This document shows positions 24,360-35,450 of a stretch of DNA of 64,000 nucleotides, piece by piece. Numbering within the stretch: position 1 is the stretch's first letter; every line of letters starts with the position of its first letter. Both the position numbers and the translations under genes were made by a program. Below the pieces are notes generated by a model. It saw only the letters and a program-made list of their open reading frames with translations. It did no database searches and was not told where the DNA came from. Source of the DNA: Nymphaea colorata (lineage: Eukaryota; Streptophyta; Magnoliopsida; Nymphaeales; Nymphaeaceae); contig NC_045147.1 of NCBI RefSeq assembly GCF_008831285.2, forward strand, positions 1,510,001 through 1,574,000, in the 5' to 3' direction.

Positions 24360-24660
24360 CAGAGCTTACCGTTTTGCTATCATTCCATTCAAAAATGGTT
24401 GTTCAAGGATATATTTGAGTGGATTAAGTTTGGATAAAATTTTAACTTCGCATGCCAATAAATAATGCCTTAATTTTTGACACATCCATACCAAGGCTAA
24501 GCAAGTTTTTCCCATGTGCGAGTAGTTCTTTTCATACTGCACAAATGTCTTACTGATGTAACAAATGGCATGTTCTATTCGACATCATTCTTCATATTGA
24601 GCCAAAAGTCTACTATATGCCGAATTGTTAACTGTGATGTACAACAGTAAAGGTCTCCCA
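24360..24660 (-). pseudogene. G1 first RNase H remnant
   Basis: Weak, frameshifted similarity to the gypsy RNase H that follows reverse transcriptase (GDLYCCTSQLT, then WEKLA-like and IIYWHAKLKF segments). Its place between the RT connection and the second RNase H supports the call. Confidence 0.55.
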
Positions 24661-24673
24661 AAAATTGGGGGTT

Positions 24674-25860
24674 TTAAAGTCGGTGGGCAAGGAGGTACTT
24701 CTTTATCTTTTCAAATGAGGCCTGACATTCATGTCCCCATTCAAACTTGACTCCTTTTTGCAGTAAATGGTTGAAGGGTTCACATCTCATGGCAAGATTA
24801 GACATAAACCTTCTGATTGACTGAATTCTACTTTGCAAGCTGTATAGCTCCTTAGGATTTGTTGGCAGTGACATCTCAATGATCGCCTTTGTTTTGGAGG
24901 GATCCATCTCAATTTTCTTTTTGCTCACCATAAATCCCCAAAACTCACCAGATTCCACACCAAATACACATTTTTGTGAATTCAATCTAAGCTTATATTT
25001 TAAGAGTCTATCAAAAACTTGAGAGAGAATGCTGATGTGAATTTCCCTTGTTTTTTACTTAATTAGTAGATCATCCACATAGACATCCATAATTTGATGC
25101 ATTTGATAATGAAAAATAGCTACCATAGTCCTTTGATATTGCTCCAGCATTTTTCAGACCAAATAGCATTTCGGTATAGCAGAAGGTGCCCCATGGGGTT
25201 GTAAATGATGTTTTGGCTTGATCTTGAGCAGTAAGCTTAATTTGGTTATAGCCAGAATATCAATCCATAAAGGAAGACATAGCATGGCCTATGGTACTGT
25301 CTACCAATAAGTCGATGTTTGGAAGTGGATAGTCGTCCTTTGGTGTAGCTTTATTCAAATATCTGAAATCGATATAGAGTCTAATTTTGCCATTTTTCTT
25401 TGGGACTACTATGATCTTTGCTAACCGTTCAGGATAGTCAATTGTTCGGATGAACCATGACTTTAGTCAGTTTTCTAGACCTTCCTTAACCTACCCCTCA
25501 AGACGAGGGTCTAGTTTTCTCAATTTTTGTTTGATTGGCTTGCATTCTGGTTTCAATGGTAGTCGATGCTCTACTAATTTTGTATGGAGTCTTGGCATAT
25601 CCTTATAAGTCCATGCGAAAGGTTCTTAATGATCTTTGAGGAAGTCTCAACTCTTTTCTTTCTTTACTGAGAGACTTGTTCCGATTTGTAAAATCTTTGG
25701 ATTAACTTTCGTGCCAATGTTAATTTCCTCAATCGGATCATTAATTAAAGGTGATGGTTAATCTTGTTTTCTTATTTGGATGAACTCTTGACATTCGGCT
25801 TCGGTGAGTTCTCGATTTACCTCCCTAAAGGATTTTGATATTCGATCCTCAGGTGTCACC
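24674..25860 (-). pseudogene. G1 reverse transcriptase
   Basis: Recognisable motifs in order are VPKKNGKIRLYIDFRYLNKA, PKDDYPLPNIDLLVD, SGYNQIKL, TPWGTFCYTEMLFGLKNAG and the active site MDVYVDDLLIK near 25,090. The connection region (NSQKCVFGVESGEFWGFMV to GVKFEWGHECQASFEKIK, 24674-24985) follows. Stops interrupt it, for example inside the FMD-YSG motif. The YVDD catalytic aspartates are still encoded. Confidence 0.85.
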
Positions 25861-26140
25861 TTAAAGATTATAAAGAGGTTAGATGAAATTTGAGACATTT
25901 TACATCGAAGTAAATTGTATATGTCATTGCATATTTGAAGGTATTACAAGAAAAGACACTTGGCCTATTTGAGTACAATGACGACAAAATGACAAAACGA
26001 TGACTAGATGACAAAATGATAGCTGATTTGTTGATTCATATTGATGGTGAACATCCGCCTATGATGTTGCTCTTGACAAAAGGTACTAGCTTGAATTCTT
26101 CCTCGACATCCACTTTTTCATAACTTTGGCATCCCAGGGC

Positions 26141-26602
26141 CTAGGTACCTCGTTGTCCTAACAAGATAATTGGCTCAAAGATTCCATTTTCATGTTTGCT
26201 AATGCCAGTGAATGGTTGGTAGCCATGGTGCATGAGCAGGTCCAATCCTTTCTCATTTTGGCAGAAAATTTTGAACAATGGATGACTTTTGTAACTTGTT
26301 TCAAGCTTGGTATCTTTTTTCACCCATATTTATTTCTTTGGCTTCTGAATAGCCAATTTGCTGAGACTTTAAGATATTTCTTGTTTTTTACAAACTTGAA
26401 TACTAGGTACCTCGATTGTATACGTTGGTACCGGAATCATTGGATGCACAAGATGATTTTGCCTGTCCTCTACATAGATGGTTATAGTATTCCTGTTGTG
26501 AGTCCATTTGACACACTGATGTATAGTGGAGGGAACTGCATTGGTAGCATGGATCCATGGTCTGCCAAGCAATAGGTTGAATGAAGGTTCTATATCCACC
26601 AC
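26141..26602 (-). pseudogene. G1 protease downstream region and G-patch-like segment
   Basis: DIEPSFNLLLGRPWIHATNA is the retropepsin C-terminal LLGRPW motif of gypsy polyproteins. It is followed by a region with HPLFKIF and GYQPFTGISKHENGI that lies before the RT in related plant elements. Two open stretches (26369-26602 and 26141-26323) are separated by a frame break. Confidence 0.7.
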
Positions 26603-26671
26603 ATGAAATAAAATCCGATCATACGTATCATAGATATTCCGATCCAGACATATACATCCTATGCAAGGTTG

Positions 26672-26998
26672 TCATGTTCCGTCATATCCATGGATGAAAA
26701 TTGATGACAAGGTATAGTCAGCTTGCTTTATGCCTATTTCGCAAGCTATTTGTTGTAGACAGATGTTCAGGCTTGCTCCTCCATCGATTAAAACATGGGA
26801 GACTCTGGTGCCCATTGTTTCTACCACTATGTGCAAGACATCATTATGCGATGCACCTCCAATTGGTAGATCTTTATCAGAAAATATGAATGGACCATTT
26901 TCATATACTCCAAAAGCCAATTCATTTTCCCTGTTAGAGCTAAATCCTTCATTCTTTATTTGAGGTAAGGGGTGTAATTCCTTGAAAATGGATTCCAA
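26672..26998 (-). pseudogene. G1 aspartic protease
   Basis: Holds the retropepsin active-site motif as VLIDGGASLNIC (D-G-G-A in place of the common D-S/T-G). It is preceded by GGASHNDVLHIVVE, which resembles the usual substrate-binding strand. It would process the Gag-Pol polyprotein. The G2 copy has the same DGG variant, so it looks family-specific rather than a lesion. Confidence 0.75.
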
Positions 26999-27289
26999 AA
27001 GTTCAAGATCTCATATCTATGACCTTTGATTGATCTCTGTTTGACTGTCTTGTTTGCCTGGTGCGGTTTATGCATTGATGGATCCTTTATCATGTTTGGA
27101 AAGTAACCCAAACAAATATCTAGGGATGCTTTATACCTTTTCTTTGCCACCATAACTTGATGATTTGTTGAAAGCCTGACTATTGCAACTATTCCTTTCC
27201 CATGTTTAGGAAAATGGATTTTGAGGAAGTCTTGTTGTTCACTGACCTCTTTGATGATTTCTTTGTCAATTGCATCTTGCATAATATTT

Positions 27290-28237
27290 TTTATGTACAA
27301 AGCAATCTTCTCTATCGTGCAGGACACGATGAAATTTGCAGAATTTCTTTTCGTTTTTACCCGTCATCGGTGGGGGCTTGGAAACTTTCAGGAGAAACAA
27401 AGTGCCTCTTTCAATTAGCATGTGCATGACTTCTTCATAACTTTATTGTAATGGGATGAATTTTCTATCGTATCCCCATCCAAGATGTTTGTTTTAGTGT
27501 CGCTGCTACTGTTGCTAGCTTTATCTGTTGCCCCTTTATTCTTGGGATAGTCTACCCTTTCTTTTTTAGAGGTGGCGACATTAGCTATGATGTTGGCCGG
27601 AGCATTTTGACCCTACTATTCTTGTTTGTATCTTCCCTAACCTTGACCAGGATGACGGCATCAAAGACCCCATTTTCGATTCTTGCTTCGATGCATTCTG
27701 CTCTTTCGGTAAGATCAATGAAAGATTTGATTGGAGCATTAGAAATGAGGCTCCTCAATGGTTGTGTTAAATTATTGATGATCAATCCCAATGCATGGGA
27801 TTGGGAGATTGGGTCCTTCATCTTGTTGCAAGAAGACTTCTATCTTTGAATAAAGTCCCTAACCTTCTCACCTGTCCTTTGTTTCAAATAACATAGTGTG
27901 GTGTTTGTTGGTGCAATTTTGACATTGGATGAACCTTTCAATGAAAAGGTTGATTAGTTTGTCAAAATTTTTCAATTCAACCGGATTGATATGCTCCTAG
28001 TACCACTGTGTTACAATTGCTTCCAAGCTCCTTGGAAAACATCGAAAACGAGCTCTATGATGGATAGATAGCTCTATGATTGTGGCAAAATTTATAGTAT
28101 TCTGCAAAGAACATTGCCAAATGTGCCTTTGGGTCTTCATGGCCATCAAATTTGATAATTTTTTTAGGCAAGTTTTTTATATGCTTGTCATTTTCAAAAC
28201 TTTCATAGAAATCTTCGTAGATGAAATTCCTTTTGTT
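27290..28237 (-). pseudogene. G1 gag
   Basis: The N-terminal part reads LPKKIIKFDGHEDPKAHLA, a typical gypsy gag domain start. The middle is in shifted frames (DKLINLFIERF, then AECIEARIENGVFDAVI at 27585-27821). The C-terminal zinc-binding stretch is FCKFHRVLHDREDCFVHK near 27,300. The coding region abuts the 5' LTR remnant with no leader or primer-binding site, so its start is deleted. Confidence 0.75.
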
Positions 28238-28894
28238 CTTGCACTAGGGTCAAACCTACTTGAATTATTTGGGTTTGACTAGGCTAGTTATTGCTTTTTG
28301 GAGATTGACCCCTCTTCAAAGAGGACCTAGTTAAGGAAGAGAGAGGGGCTCAAATGTCTCTCTTTTCCTAGGTTTCTAGTTATGATATTATTCATTTCTC
28401 CTTATAATGTTTTTTTTTTATTTAATTGAGAGAAAATATTTTTGAAAAAGTGGGGTGCGCGACCTCTTGGGGGCCTCTTGATCACACGGACTAGTGGGGC
28501 CCACACGTGGGTCCTACGTAGCATTCTAGACTGAATTAGATCCAATTTTCAGATTTAAGTCAGAATTTGAATTTTGCAATTGGATTTGGATTTCAAATGA
28601 ATTTTACAATTGGATTTAGATGTCAAAGGACATTTGTAATTGAATTTGGATGTCAGCTGACATTTGTAATTAGATTTGGATGTCAAATGAATTTTGTAAT
28701 TGGATTTGGATGTCAAATCCTAATTTGGACATAGTTTGGACTCGTAATCCTACATTGGGATTCATGTCATTGGTTAAATTCATGATTTGAATCTAAATTG
28801 TTCTTTAGATTCGAAATTGGTTTTGCAACTGCATTTTACTCAATTATTTTGTAAAATTTTGAATTCTGATGTGGAAAAATTTAGGCTAGTAACA
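28238..28894 (-). repeat. G1 5' LTR remnant
   Basis: About 657 bp matching the first part of the 3' LTR (20836-21433), including the five 30-bp repeats at 28569-28718. About 3.2 kb of the LTR plus primer-binding site and leader are missing, joined straight to gag. The outer end keeps the LTR start and flanking target duplication, so the loss was an internal deletion. Confidence 0.8.
28569..28718 (+). repeat. Five tandem 30-bp repeats in the 5' LTR remnant
   Basis: Units at 28569, 28599, 28629, 28659 and 28689, close to those in the 3' LTR (21130-21279). Their presence in both LTRs shows that the array predates insertion. Confidence 0.9.
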
Positions 28895-29009
28895 GAATGA
28901 CATCTTCATATTCTAATCCCACAAAATACAGAGGTTTCAGAGGTCTTTGCAATACCTAACACACATGCAAGCTGAACGTCACCCCTAGATCATTGAGTTT
29001 GAAGGGATG
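28895..29009 (+). pseudogene. C1 RT continuation, pol C-terminus and polypurine tract
   Basis: After G1 the copia reading resumes as NPTKYRGFRGLCNT, the end of RT, then jumps directly to KLNVTPRSLSLKG, the copia pol C-terminus. The RNase H between them is deleted near 28,968. GTTTGAAGGGATG, a polypurine tract, ends at 29009 just before the LTR start. Confidence 0.75.
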
Positions 29010-29378
29010 TGTTAGAGTATATGGTTTGAATGGTCAGGTATCTCAGGAAGGCAAGTTCGACAAGGGAATATGGACCACTAAGGATACTGGAAACTTACCT
29101 CAAGAATGCTTGCATGAACATGTAAATGAGAAACTAAGAATGAAAGAGGAGAACATGAATGGAGACATTGAATGCAGCTTGAATTATAAATATAATGTGT
29201 GTGAGAAAGGAAAGTACAGCCTCACACACACTGCCTTGTACTCTTGAATTTTGAATGGCCAAGGAAATTATCATCTCACTATGCCACTGATGACAGAGAG
29301 ATCTAATAGCAATTATAGGTGAAGTTGATTCACCAAATTTCTATAATTCCCATGTTTTTTTTGCGAGATATTTTGACA
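29010..29378 (+). repeat. C1 3' LTR
   Basis: Starts TGTTAGAGTATATGG after a polypurine tract and ends ATTTTGACA. It is 369 bp and alignable to the 5' LTR at 7706-8060. Confidence 0.85.
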
Positions 29379-30330
29379 TGTTTAACACATTAGTCAATCA
29401 TTAATATCTCTTTCCCAGCAACTAACTTTCTTATATATCATTTTCTATGCATAAACCAATTGTTGTTAAAATGCAATGGAATTAGCTTCCAATCATATTT
29501 ACATAATTATTTTTCAGTCAGCAGGAACCATAACGAAGCAAGCTCATTCAATAAATAATTAGCTTAAGAATATTGTCAGAGAATTTTCAACAAGAGAAAT
29601 GGTTGGGGATAAATATGGCAAGAAGTACTTATGAAGTCAAAATAAGGGAACAATGTTAAATCAAGGAATAAACGAAATCAATCTGACATTTGAATAAATA
29701 ATCTTGGTGTAGTTCTTCTTTGTGCTTTCTTCTTTTTGACCTTGCTTTCTTTATCATGACACCAAAGCTATCAAAACCACCAGACTTATCTCAGCATGAG
29801 ATGAAGACAAACTCGTATCGAAATTGTTCATTTCCCACTTTGTCAACACCCAACTATTTACAATATTTCCTTTCTACAAAATTGAACATTAATACTTATG
29901 TTCTTTGGGCATTTCAATTTCACCCCTTTTGATTCCAAAACAATAATTAATTGTTTTAGAAATAGTGTATTCAACACTGATGTAGGGAACCCTTATAAAT
30001 CATTTTTCTTAATGCCCAAGAGTTCTAGCAAATGGCTTCATATAAATCCATCTGTAACCACATGGATAATGAGTGAGAAATGTGATAAGAGCTCTCTGTC
30101 TCTCTTTCTCTCCCTCTATCTTCATATATGGGGCTTCTGATTTTTGTTTCTTTTTGTCTCTATTGACTGGACAATAACAATGAACTAATGTTTTAGTTCA
30201 CTTGTATTATGAAGTAAAAAAATACTTGTATGATTGTAAAGCATAGGTGCTCGTCATGCTTAGTTTTTAAAGTTTTGGAAAAGGGGAATAATAGAATCGG
30301 TATTTTGGGCATGCTATTTTGATTTTTTAT
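29379..30330. other. Spacer between copia elements C1 and C2, no gene seen
   Basis: AT-rich DNA without a recognisable protein, RNA or transposon terminus. Two short open frames (29720-29932 and 29898-30140) show no family resemblance. Confidence 0.4.
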
Positions 30331-30432
30331 TGTTATAGAGGATTTCATTCCTCACATTGTAAATATACAAATGTCTCTTTATATTAAATAATGAGAAAAA
30401 ACAACGCATATTCTGCCTTCTTACTCTATTCT
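30331..30432 (+). repeat. C2 5' LTR (short)
   Basis: Starts TGTTATAGAGGATTTC and ends just before the primer-binding site. It contains the T-rich, ATATAC-containing 3' half typical of small copia LTRs. No 3' copy is available to confirm the limits. Confidence 0.5.
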
Positions 30433-30437
30433 TTTTA

Positions 30438-30449
30438 TGGTATCAGAGC
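30438..30449 (+). other. C2 primer-binding site
   Basis: TGGTATCAGAGC is the standard Ty1-copia primer-binding site complementary to the initiator methionine tRNA. Confidence 0.8.
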
Positions 30450-30590
30450 TTGATTACCTCTCTTCTTCAACTACTACTACTACCCTAATTAGGTCTATTA
30501 ACATCCTCCATTGCCATAGGAAGACTATTTGCTGGTTCAAATTGTATATGCTCATTGATTTCTTATCATTGCTTATATTAATACTAATGG

Positions 30591-33149
30591 CACCACAAAA
30601 CCGGGTTTTACTGACACTAAACCTTTAGTAAAAGACAGGAACATGTCAGTAAAACTTTTTCTATCCTTTTTTGCAAAACGTCAACGAAGAATATGCCATT
30701 AATGCTTTCACTGACATTTTTGGGAAATGCAATAAAACCACTATTGTTGATGCATTTTTCACTTTAGAAGGAAAGAAAAGGTATTTGCTTCTTAGTGACA
30801 AAAAATTCACACATCAATAATTAGTGAAAACAATTCTAACATCCCTCGTCATGGCAATAATAGTATCAGTTATACTGGTAATTTTATCACCATTGTAATT
30901 CTACCAGGCATACATAAATATATCCCTAAGACTCTTGGCACTGATATACACTTGATTAACATGAAATCCACACAAAGAAAATTTCTTAATTTTGTCTATC
31001 AAAACTTGTGCATTAAATTTTCATAAGGCAATAAATAAATTTAACACATTTGATCTATAGAATTTTGAAGTACAAATCAGCAATATACTACCTCAAGAAA
31101 AGGTAGGTTGAATACAATGTTATCAAACCCATCTATGCAATTTGTAAAGTGGTAGCACCAATGCAATGACAAACTGTTCATAAATATGCTTAACATGATA
31201 AGAACTTATGACATCTTGACTTATCCAACGTTGAGAACATCTAGTGCAAGTCATATTTCCTAACAATAAAAAATGCAAATGTTCCTTGTGGAAGAGCAGC
31301 CTAGACAACATTCATAAAACAAATTAGGTTGATTATGTACTGTTAGAAGCCAAACTAAACAAAATGAGCTCATAAGAGGAGCTTACTTGAACAATAGAAA
31401 CCGTTAGAATGTCTCCTTTAAGGTCCATTACAGAGAAAGAAAGTGCCATTCCAGTAGGCCCATAACCAACATGCCAGATGTGGCAAACTTTGTCACACAT
31501 GCCATAATCCTTGGTTGAAGAGAAGTAGATAAACCAAAGAGGATTCATAAAAACAAGTTGCAACTTGTTGATAAATTGATCAATTATTACAATTTAAACC
31601 TTCTAAATAATGAGTTGATTGTACCTAGGATGAATATGTCTCATAAGAAAATCAAATCACCACTGGTCAACTCATGATATCCTTATTGGCAGCCCTTAAG
31701 ATAAAATAAAAATACAATGAAGAAACTATAAACAAGCTAATAGATGAAGGAGAAAAAACCAATAGCAACCAGAAACATGAAAGAAAAAGAAAGTGCTACA
31801 ACTACAAGAAAATGAACTTGAAAAGCTTATGAAATAGAGAAGACATTACTGAAGGTTGAATTGGTCGGTGACAACATCAATTATACATCATGTTCTAGAA
31901 AACACATGTAAGCAAGTTCCATAATAAAATCATGCTTGATGGCTTTTGAAATAAACCGCATTTGTACATGGTCTGCTTCCGCATTAATACTCATTAATCT
32001 TGTCAGTGGCTGGGATCAACTAGAGATGTTCACTGCAACCATTGGAAAGCACAAATGAAGAACACAAGAGGGGGAAAATGAAAAAAAAAAACAGCATAGA
32101 GAAGTTGTGTTGTTTTGGAGCCTACCATCACCGTCATCATCATTGTTGCTCCAACGTGTTGTGAAAGTTGGCCGTGAAAGGAAATGGCCTTGGAAACCTC
32201 GGTCAGAGAAAGAGGAGAAGAAAGGGGAGGAGAGGAGAAGAGAAAGAAAAACATTGATGAAAATGAGGGGTTTTGAGCAACCAAATGCAAGCAGATTGGG
32301 TTTTTTCACTGGTGCTTCTGGAGGCCACCAGGACCATCACTGGGCTTTAGTGCATAGTCATATGTCCACCATGCCATGTTTGAAATGGCCATAGAAGCAC
32401 TGATGGGAAGAGAAGGGCAACGGGAGGAGTGGAGAGGGTGGAGAAAACATCTGGTGAAAGGAAGGGTTTTTTAGTGTTTTTCAAAGTCATTATAGAAAAT
32501 TTTCAAATTGATCCCCTATGCTTTTCAAAATTTTCATAGAACTCTTACTGACATATGGTAAAACACCATCACTAAAAATTAGTATTTTCAAGACTTTTAC
32601 TGATGTTATTTAAGAAAAATCACTAAAGACCCTTACCTCCACTTACATGATCTAGAAAAATGTCACTGATGAACCTAAGTGGGGATTCTTACTGACATGT
32701 CATGCAAAAAAAGTCGTTGAAGACCCAGATCTTCATTGACATTTCCTTAGAAGACATCATTAAATACCATGGACCAAGGATCTTTATTGATGTTTCCAAG
32801 AAAAAGTATTGACAGATTACTGACTTTTATTGTTGCTCTAGAGAAAGCATCACTCAGTATCCAAAGAGGTTGCCTTTAGGAACATTCTCAAAAAGACATT
32901 ACTAAATAGGGAGTTTACGAACCTTTATGTGGAAAATCACTAGAGAGCTCCAAGGCGGGACCTTTACTAATGGATTTTGATAAACTGAAGAGTTTACCTT
33001 TATCCTACCTTGGGTGATGTTTGTCAAGACAACGTCACTAAAATGCAACTTAGGAGCATTTAGTGTCATTTTCTTCAAAAACGTCACTAGAGACTCAACC
33101 TTTACTAATGTCAGATGCTTTTGCATGATTAAGCTCCTTTTTTATAGTG
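30591..33149 (+). mobile_element. CACTA-like non-autonomous element inside C2
   Basis: Its right end reads CCTTTTTTATAGTG (inverse CACTATAAAAAAGG) and its left end CACCACAAAACCGGG, a diverged match. Both ends carry degenerate sub-terminal repeats built on TTTACTGACGTTTT and AAAACGTCACTAAAG. At least eight such units occur at 32,550-33,120 and two at 30,610-30,720. This layout is typical of CACTA elements. It splits the C2 leader from gag. No transposase was found. The flanks also share ACTAATGG/ATTAATGG, so a longer target duplication and a different superfamily remain possible. Confidence 0.55.
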
Positions 33150-33179
33150 TAGCCACTATTAATGGATCATCTTTTCAGG

Positions 33180-33990
33180 AGGATTGGGAGTTGTTCCGTA
33201 TGTGATAAATCCTTACTTTCTTCATCACTCAAATAGCATGGGCATGGTTTTGTTTCGCAACCCTTTATTGGAGACAATTACTCTACATAGAGTGGATCGA
33301 TGAGTAGGTTCCTTATAGTCAAGAACAAGATGTGTTTATAGATGATTCTCTATATGAAATAGACATTAATTTTCCTGAATTCTTTTAAAGGATGCATTGT
33401 GATATGATGGTTTTATATTGGATCATTGAGTGTGGTATATGGATCATTTACTTGTGAAGTTTAGGTCAATTTGTGTGAGTGTTTCACATAAAGTACTACA
33501 CCAAGAAAATTTCAAATTAAAACAGCCATTCGTAAGCATATTATGGAGAATCCATCTATAGCAGCATGATTTACTAAGCTCAAATCATATTAGGACGAGC
33601 TTGCTTCATATGATATTGCTTGTTTGTACATGTGGGACGACAAAAATATTTTCTAAAAAATAACAAGAAAAAAAGTAATCCAATTGTTGAAGGAATTAAA
33701 TGAGTCCTAAAAATTCTACAAGAGGGAAAATATTACTGATCAACCCTCTTCCTTTGATTGGAAAAGTTTTCTTCCTGATTCTACAAGAAGAAAAGCAGAG
33801 AGAGACAATACTGCTTTTGTCCTCAAATTAGAATTGCAGCCACTAGTCATGGGACTTGATGGTTTAGAGGGAAGAATATAAGACACCAATAATAGCTTGT
33901 GTGCTATTACTATCATATATCAGGCCATACAAAAGAAATGTTCCTAACTACATGATTATCCCCCTAGATTCAAGTGGTAAGTTAGGACTT
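33180..33990 (+). pseudogene. C2 gag remnant
   Basis: Frameshifted copia gag: MGMVLFRNPLLETITLHRV (the VLVS-L-G-NY-W region), KNKMCL, QLLKELNES, LLINPLPLIGKVFFLILQEE and a decayed zinc knuckle near 33,920-33,985 (GHT-K..L). Confidence 0.7.
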
Positions 33991-34209
33991 GAACTAAAAA
34001 ATTGGACAATTTAGCCAAGTTTGAGGAGAACACAAATTTCGTTTTAGCTACATCAAATCTTTCTAATGCCATTCAAAACTCTATTGCTACTAGCTTTAAA
34101 ACTGCCAAGGATAGTGTACTGGATTTGCCTATGGAGGAATGTCAACCACTTGTTTAACTTTTTAAAGACAAAAATTCCTATTTTCAAGTAAAATTAATAT
34201 GTATATCCA

Positions 34210-34300
34210 TGTCATTAAAAGATGTTTGGATCATTAGCAATTCTAGTAATTACATGACATCAACATTGTCTTCTATGATTGATGTTATCAAATTCAAAAT
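34210..34300 (+). pseudogene. C2 protease remnant
   Basis: DVWIISNSSNYMTST corresponds to the copia WIIDSGATDHMT motif. The catalytic D-S-G reads N-S-S here, so the active site is lost. Confidence 0.65.
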
Positions 34301-34439
34301 TCCTCATTCAATCAGGTAATTAAACAATAAAATCACTCATATATCTCATCAATGAAACATTTCAATCTCATCAAATTTGATTCTAAATGTATTTATTGAA
34401 CTTTAAGTTCAATTACCAAAACTCTTCATTACAAACTGA

Positions 34440-35450
34440 TAATTGACTCTTGTTATTGTTTGATACGGGACCCAAGCTCCAAGATGATGAATGGAGCCAG
34501 TGAATTGAAGAACGACTTATATTGCTTGATGAACTCCTCACTAAGTAGTAGCACAATAGAGCATAGTCACACAACTTTTACCAATTATGCATGTTTGAAC
34601 CCTAGAAACTCTATTGCAGTTATTTTTAATACCTACTGTTATGCTTTGATGTTTGGCAGTAGTGGTTAGGCTGCCATCATCATCTAAATAAATTGTTTTC
34701 TAACTACTGTTTGAACATTGTTTTCCCTGAGTGTGTGAAATATGTAATATAGCCAATGAAACATGACTATTGTTTGGTATTAGTAGAATCTCCTCTAACA
34801 GACTTTTGAACTTGTTCAATATGATATAGGGAAATCATATTCACAACAATCTCTTACAATAGGACATCATTTTCCAAGTTTAGTAGATGATTGTTGTAGA
34901 TAATCATGTATTTATTTAATAAGACATAAACATGAAACTAAGCTTTTGATAAAACAATTCTTCAATCTCAATGATAATCAGTTGAAAAGAAAGCACGCTA
35001 AAGTTCAACATCGATACTTGCCTAGAGTTATTGTCTTACAAATTTAAGGCACTTTTTGATAGTAAAGATGTAATTCATGAATGAAGTTGCATCTACACAC
35101 TCAAAAAATGACATTGTACAATGAAAACATAGCCTTCTATTGTCTACTGAAAAAGTGCTAAGATTTCAAGTAAATCTCTCTACAAAATTTTGGGGAGAGT
35201 GGGTATTGGCTGGAGCTTACTTAATGAACAAAACACCTTTTCCCTTGTTACAAAAGAAAACATTTTATGAGAAATTATTTCAGATAAAACCTACACACAA
35301 CAGCCTTAAGTTTTTTGGTTACTTATGTTATGGAATCAACACAAACCCAAAAGATAAGTTTGACAAAACTGCTAAAAAATGTATTTTCTTAAGCTATTGA
35401 TTTGGAAAAAGGACATATCTTATACATGACTTAGAAATAAGAAAGCTTTT
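34440..35450 (+). pseudogene. C2 integrase remnant
   Basis: IRDPSSKMMNGASELKNDLY precedes the zinc region. A clear 87-codon stretch (35140-35400) then covers the integrase C-terminal part: AGAYLMNKTPFPLLQKKT, FGYLCYGI, DKFDKTAKKCIFLSY. This is ordinary copia order and spacing, with the central core badly decayed. Confidence 0.75.

Larger units (their letters stand above)
17586..28894 (-). mobile_element. Ty3-gypsy retrotransposon G1 inserted in C1
   Basis: An 11.3-kb element on the minus strand. Its edges are TGTTTGC (low end, reverse of a CA end) and TGTTACTAGCC (minus-strand LTR start at 28894). The 5-mers GAGTG (17581-17585) and GAATG (28895-28899) fit a target duplication with one mismatch. 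Reading the minus strand it has a truncated 5' LTR, gag, protease, reverse transcriptase, RNase H, a second RNase H, integrase, polypurine tract and a full 3' LTR. There is no chromodomain. The two RNase H domains point to the Tat branch of non-chromoviral gypsy elements. All frames are broken. Confidence 0.85.
7706..29378 (+). mobile_element. Ty1-copia LTR retrotransposon C1, heavily nested
   Basis: This is a copia-type element on the plus strand, now split by several later insertions. Its two LTRs (7706-8060 and 29010-29378) align along their length. The flanking 5-mers TGATT (7701-7705) and TGTTT (29379-29383) fit a target-site duplication with one mismatch. In order it has a degenerate primer-binding site, gag (8197-8555), integrase (about 15760-16470), reverse transcriptase (16837-17585, resuming 28895), the pol C-terminus and a polypurine tract ending at 29009. 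Protease, most of RNase H and part of gag are missing. Insertions inside it are a CACTA terminus at 8556, gypsy LTRs at 9621-15740 and element G1 at 17586-28894. It cannot be functional. Confidence 0.85.
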
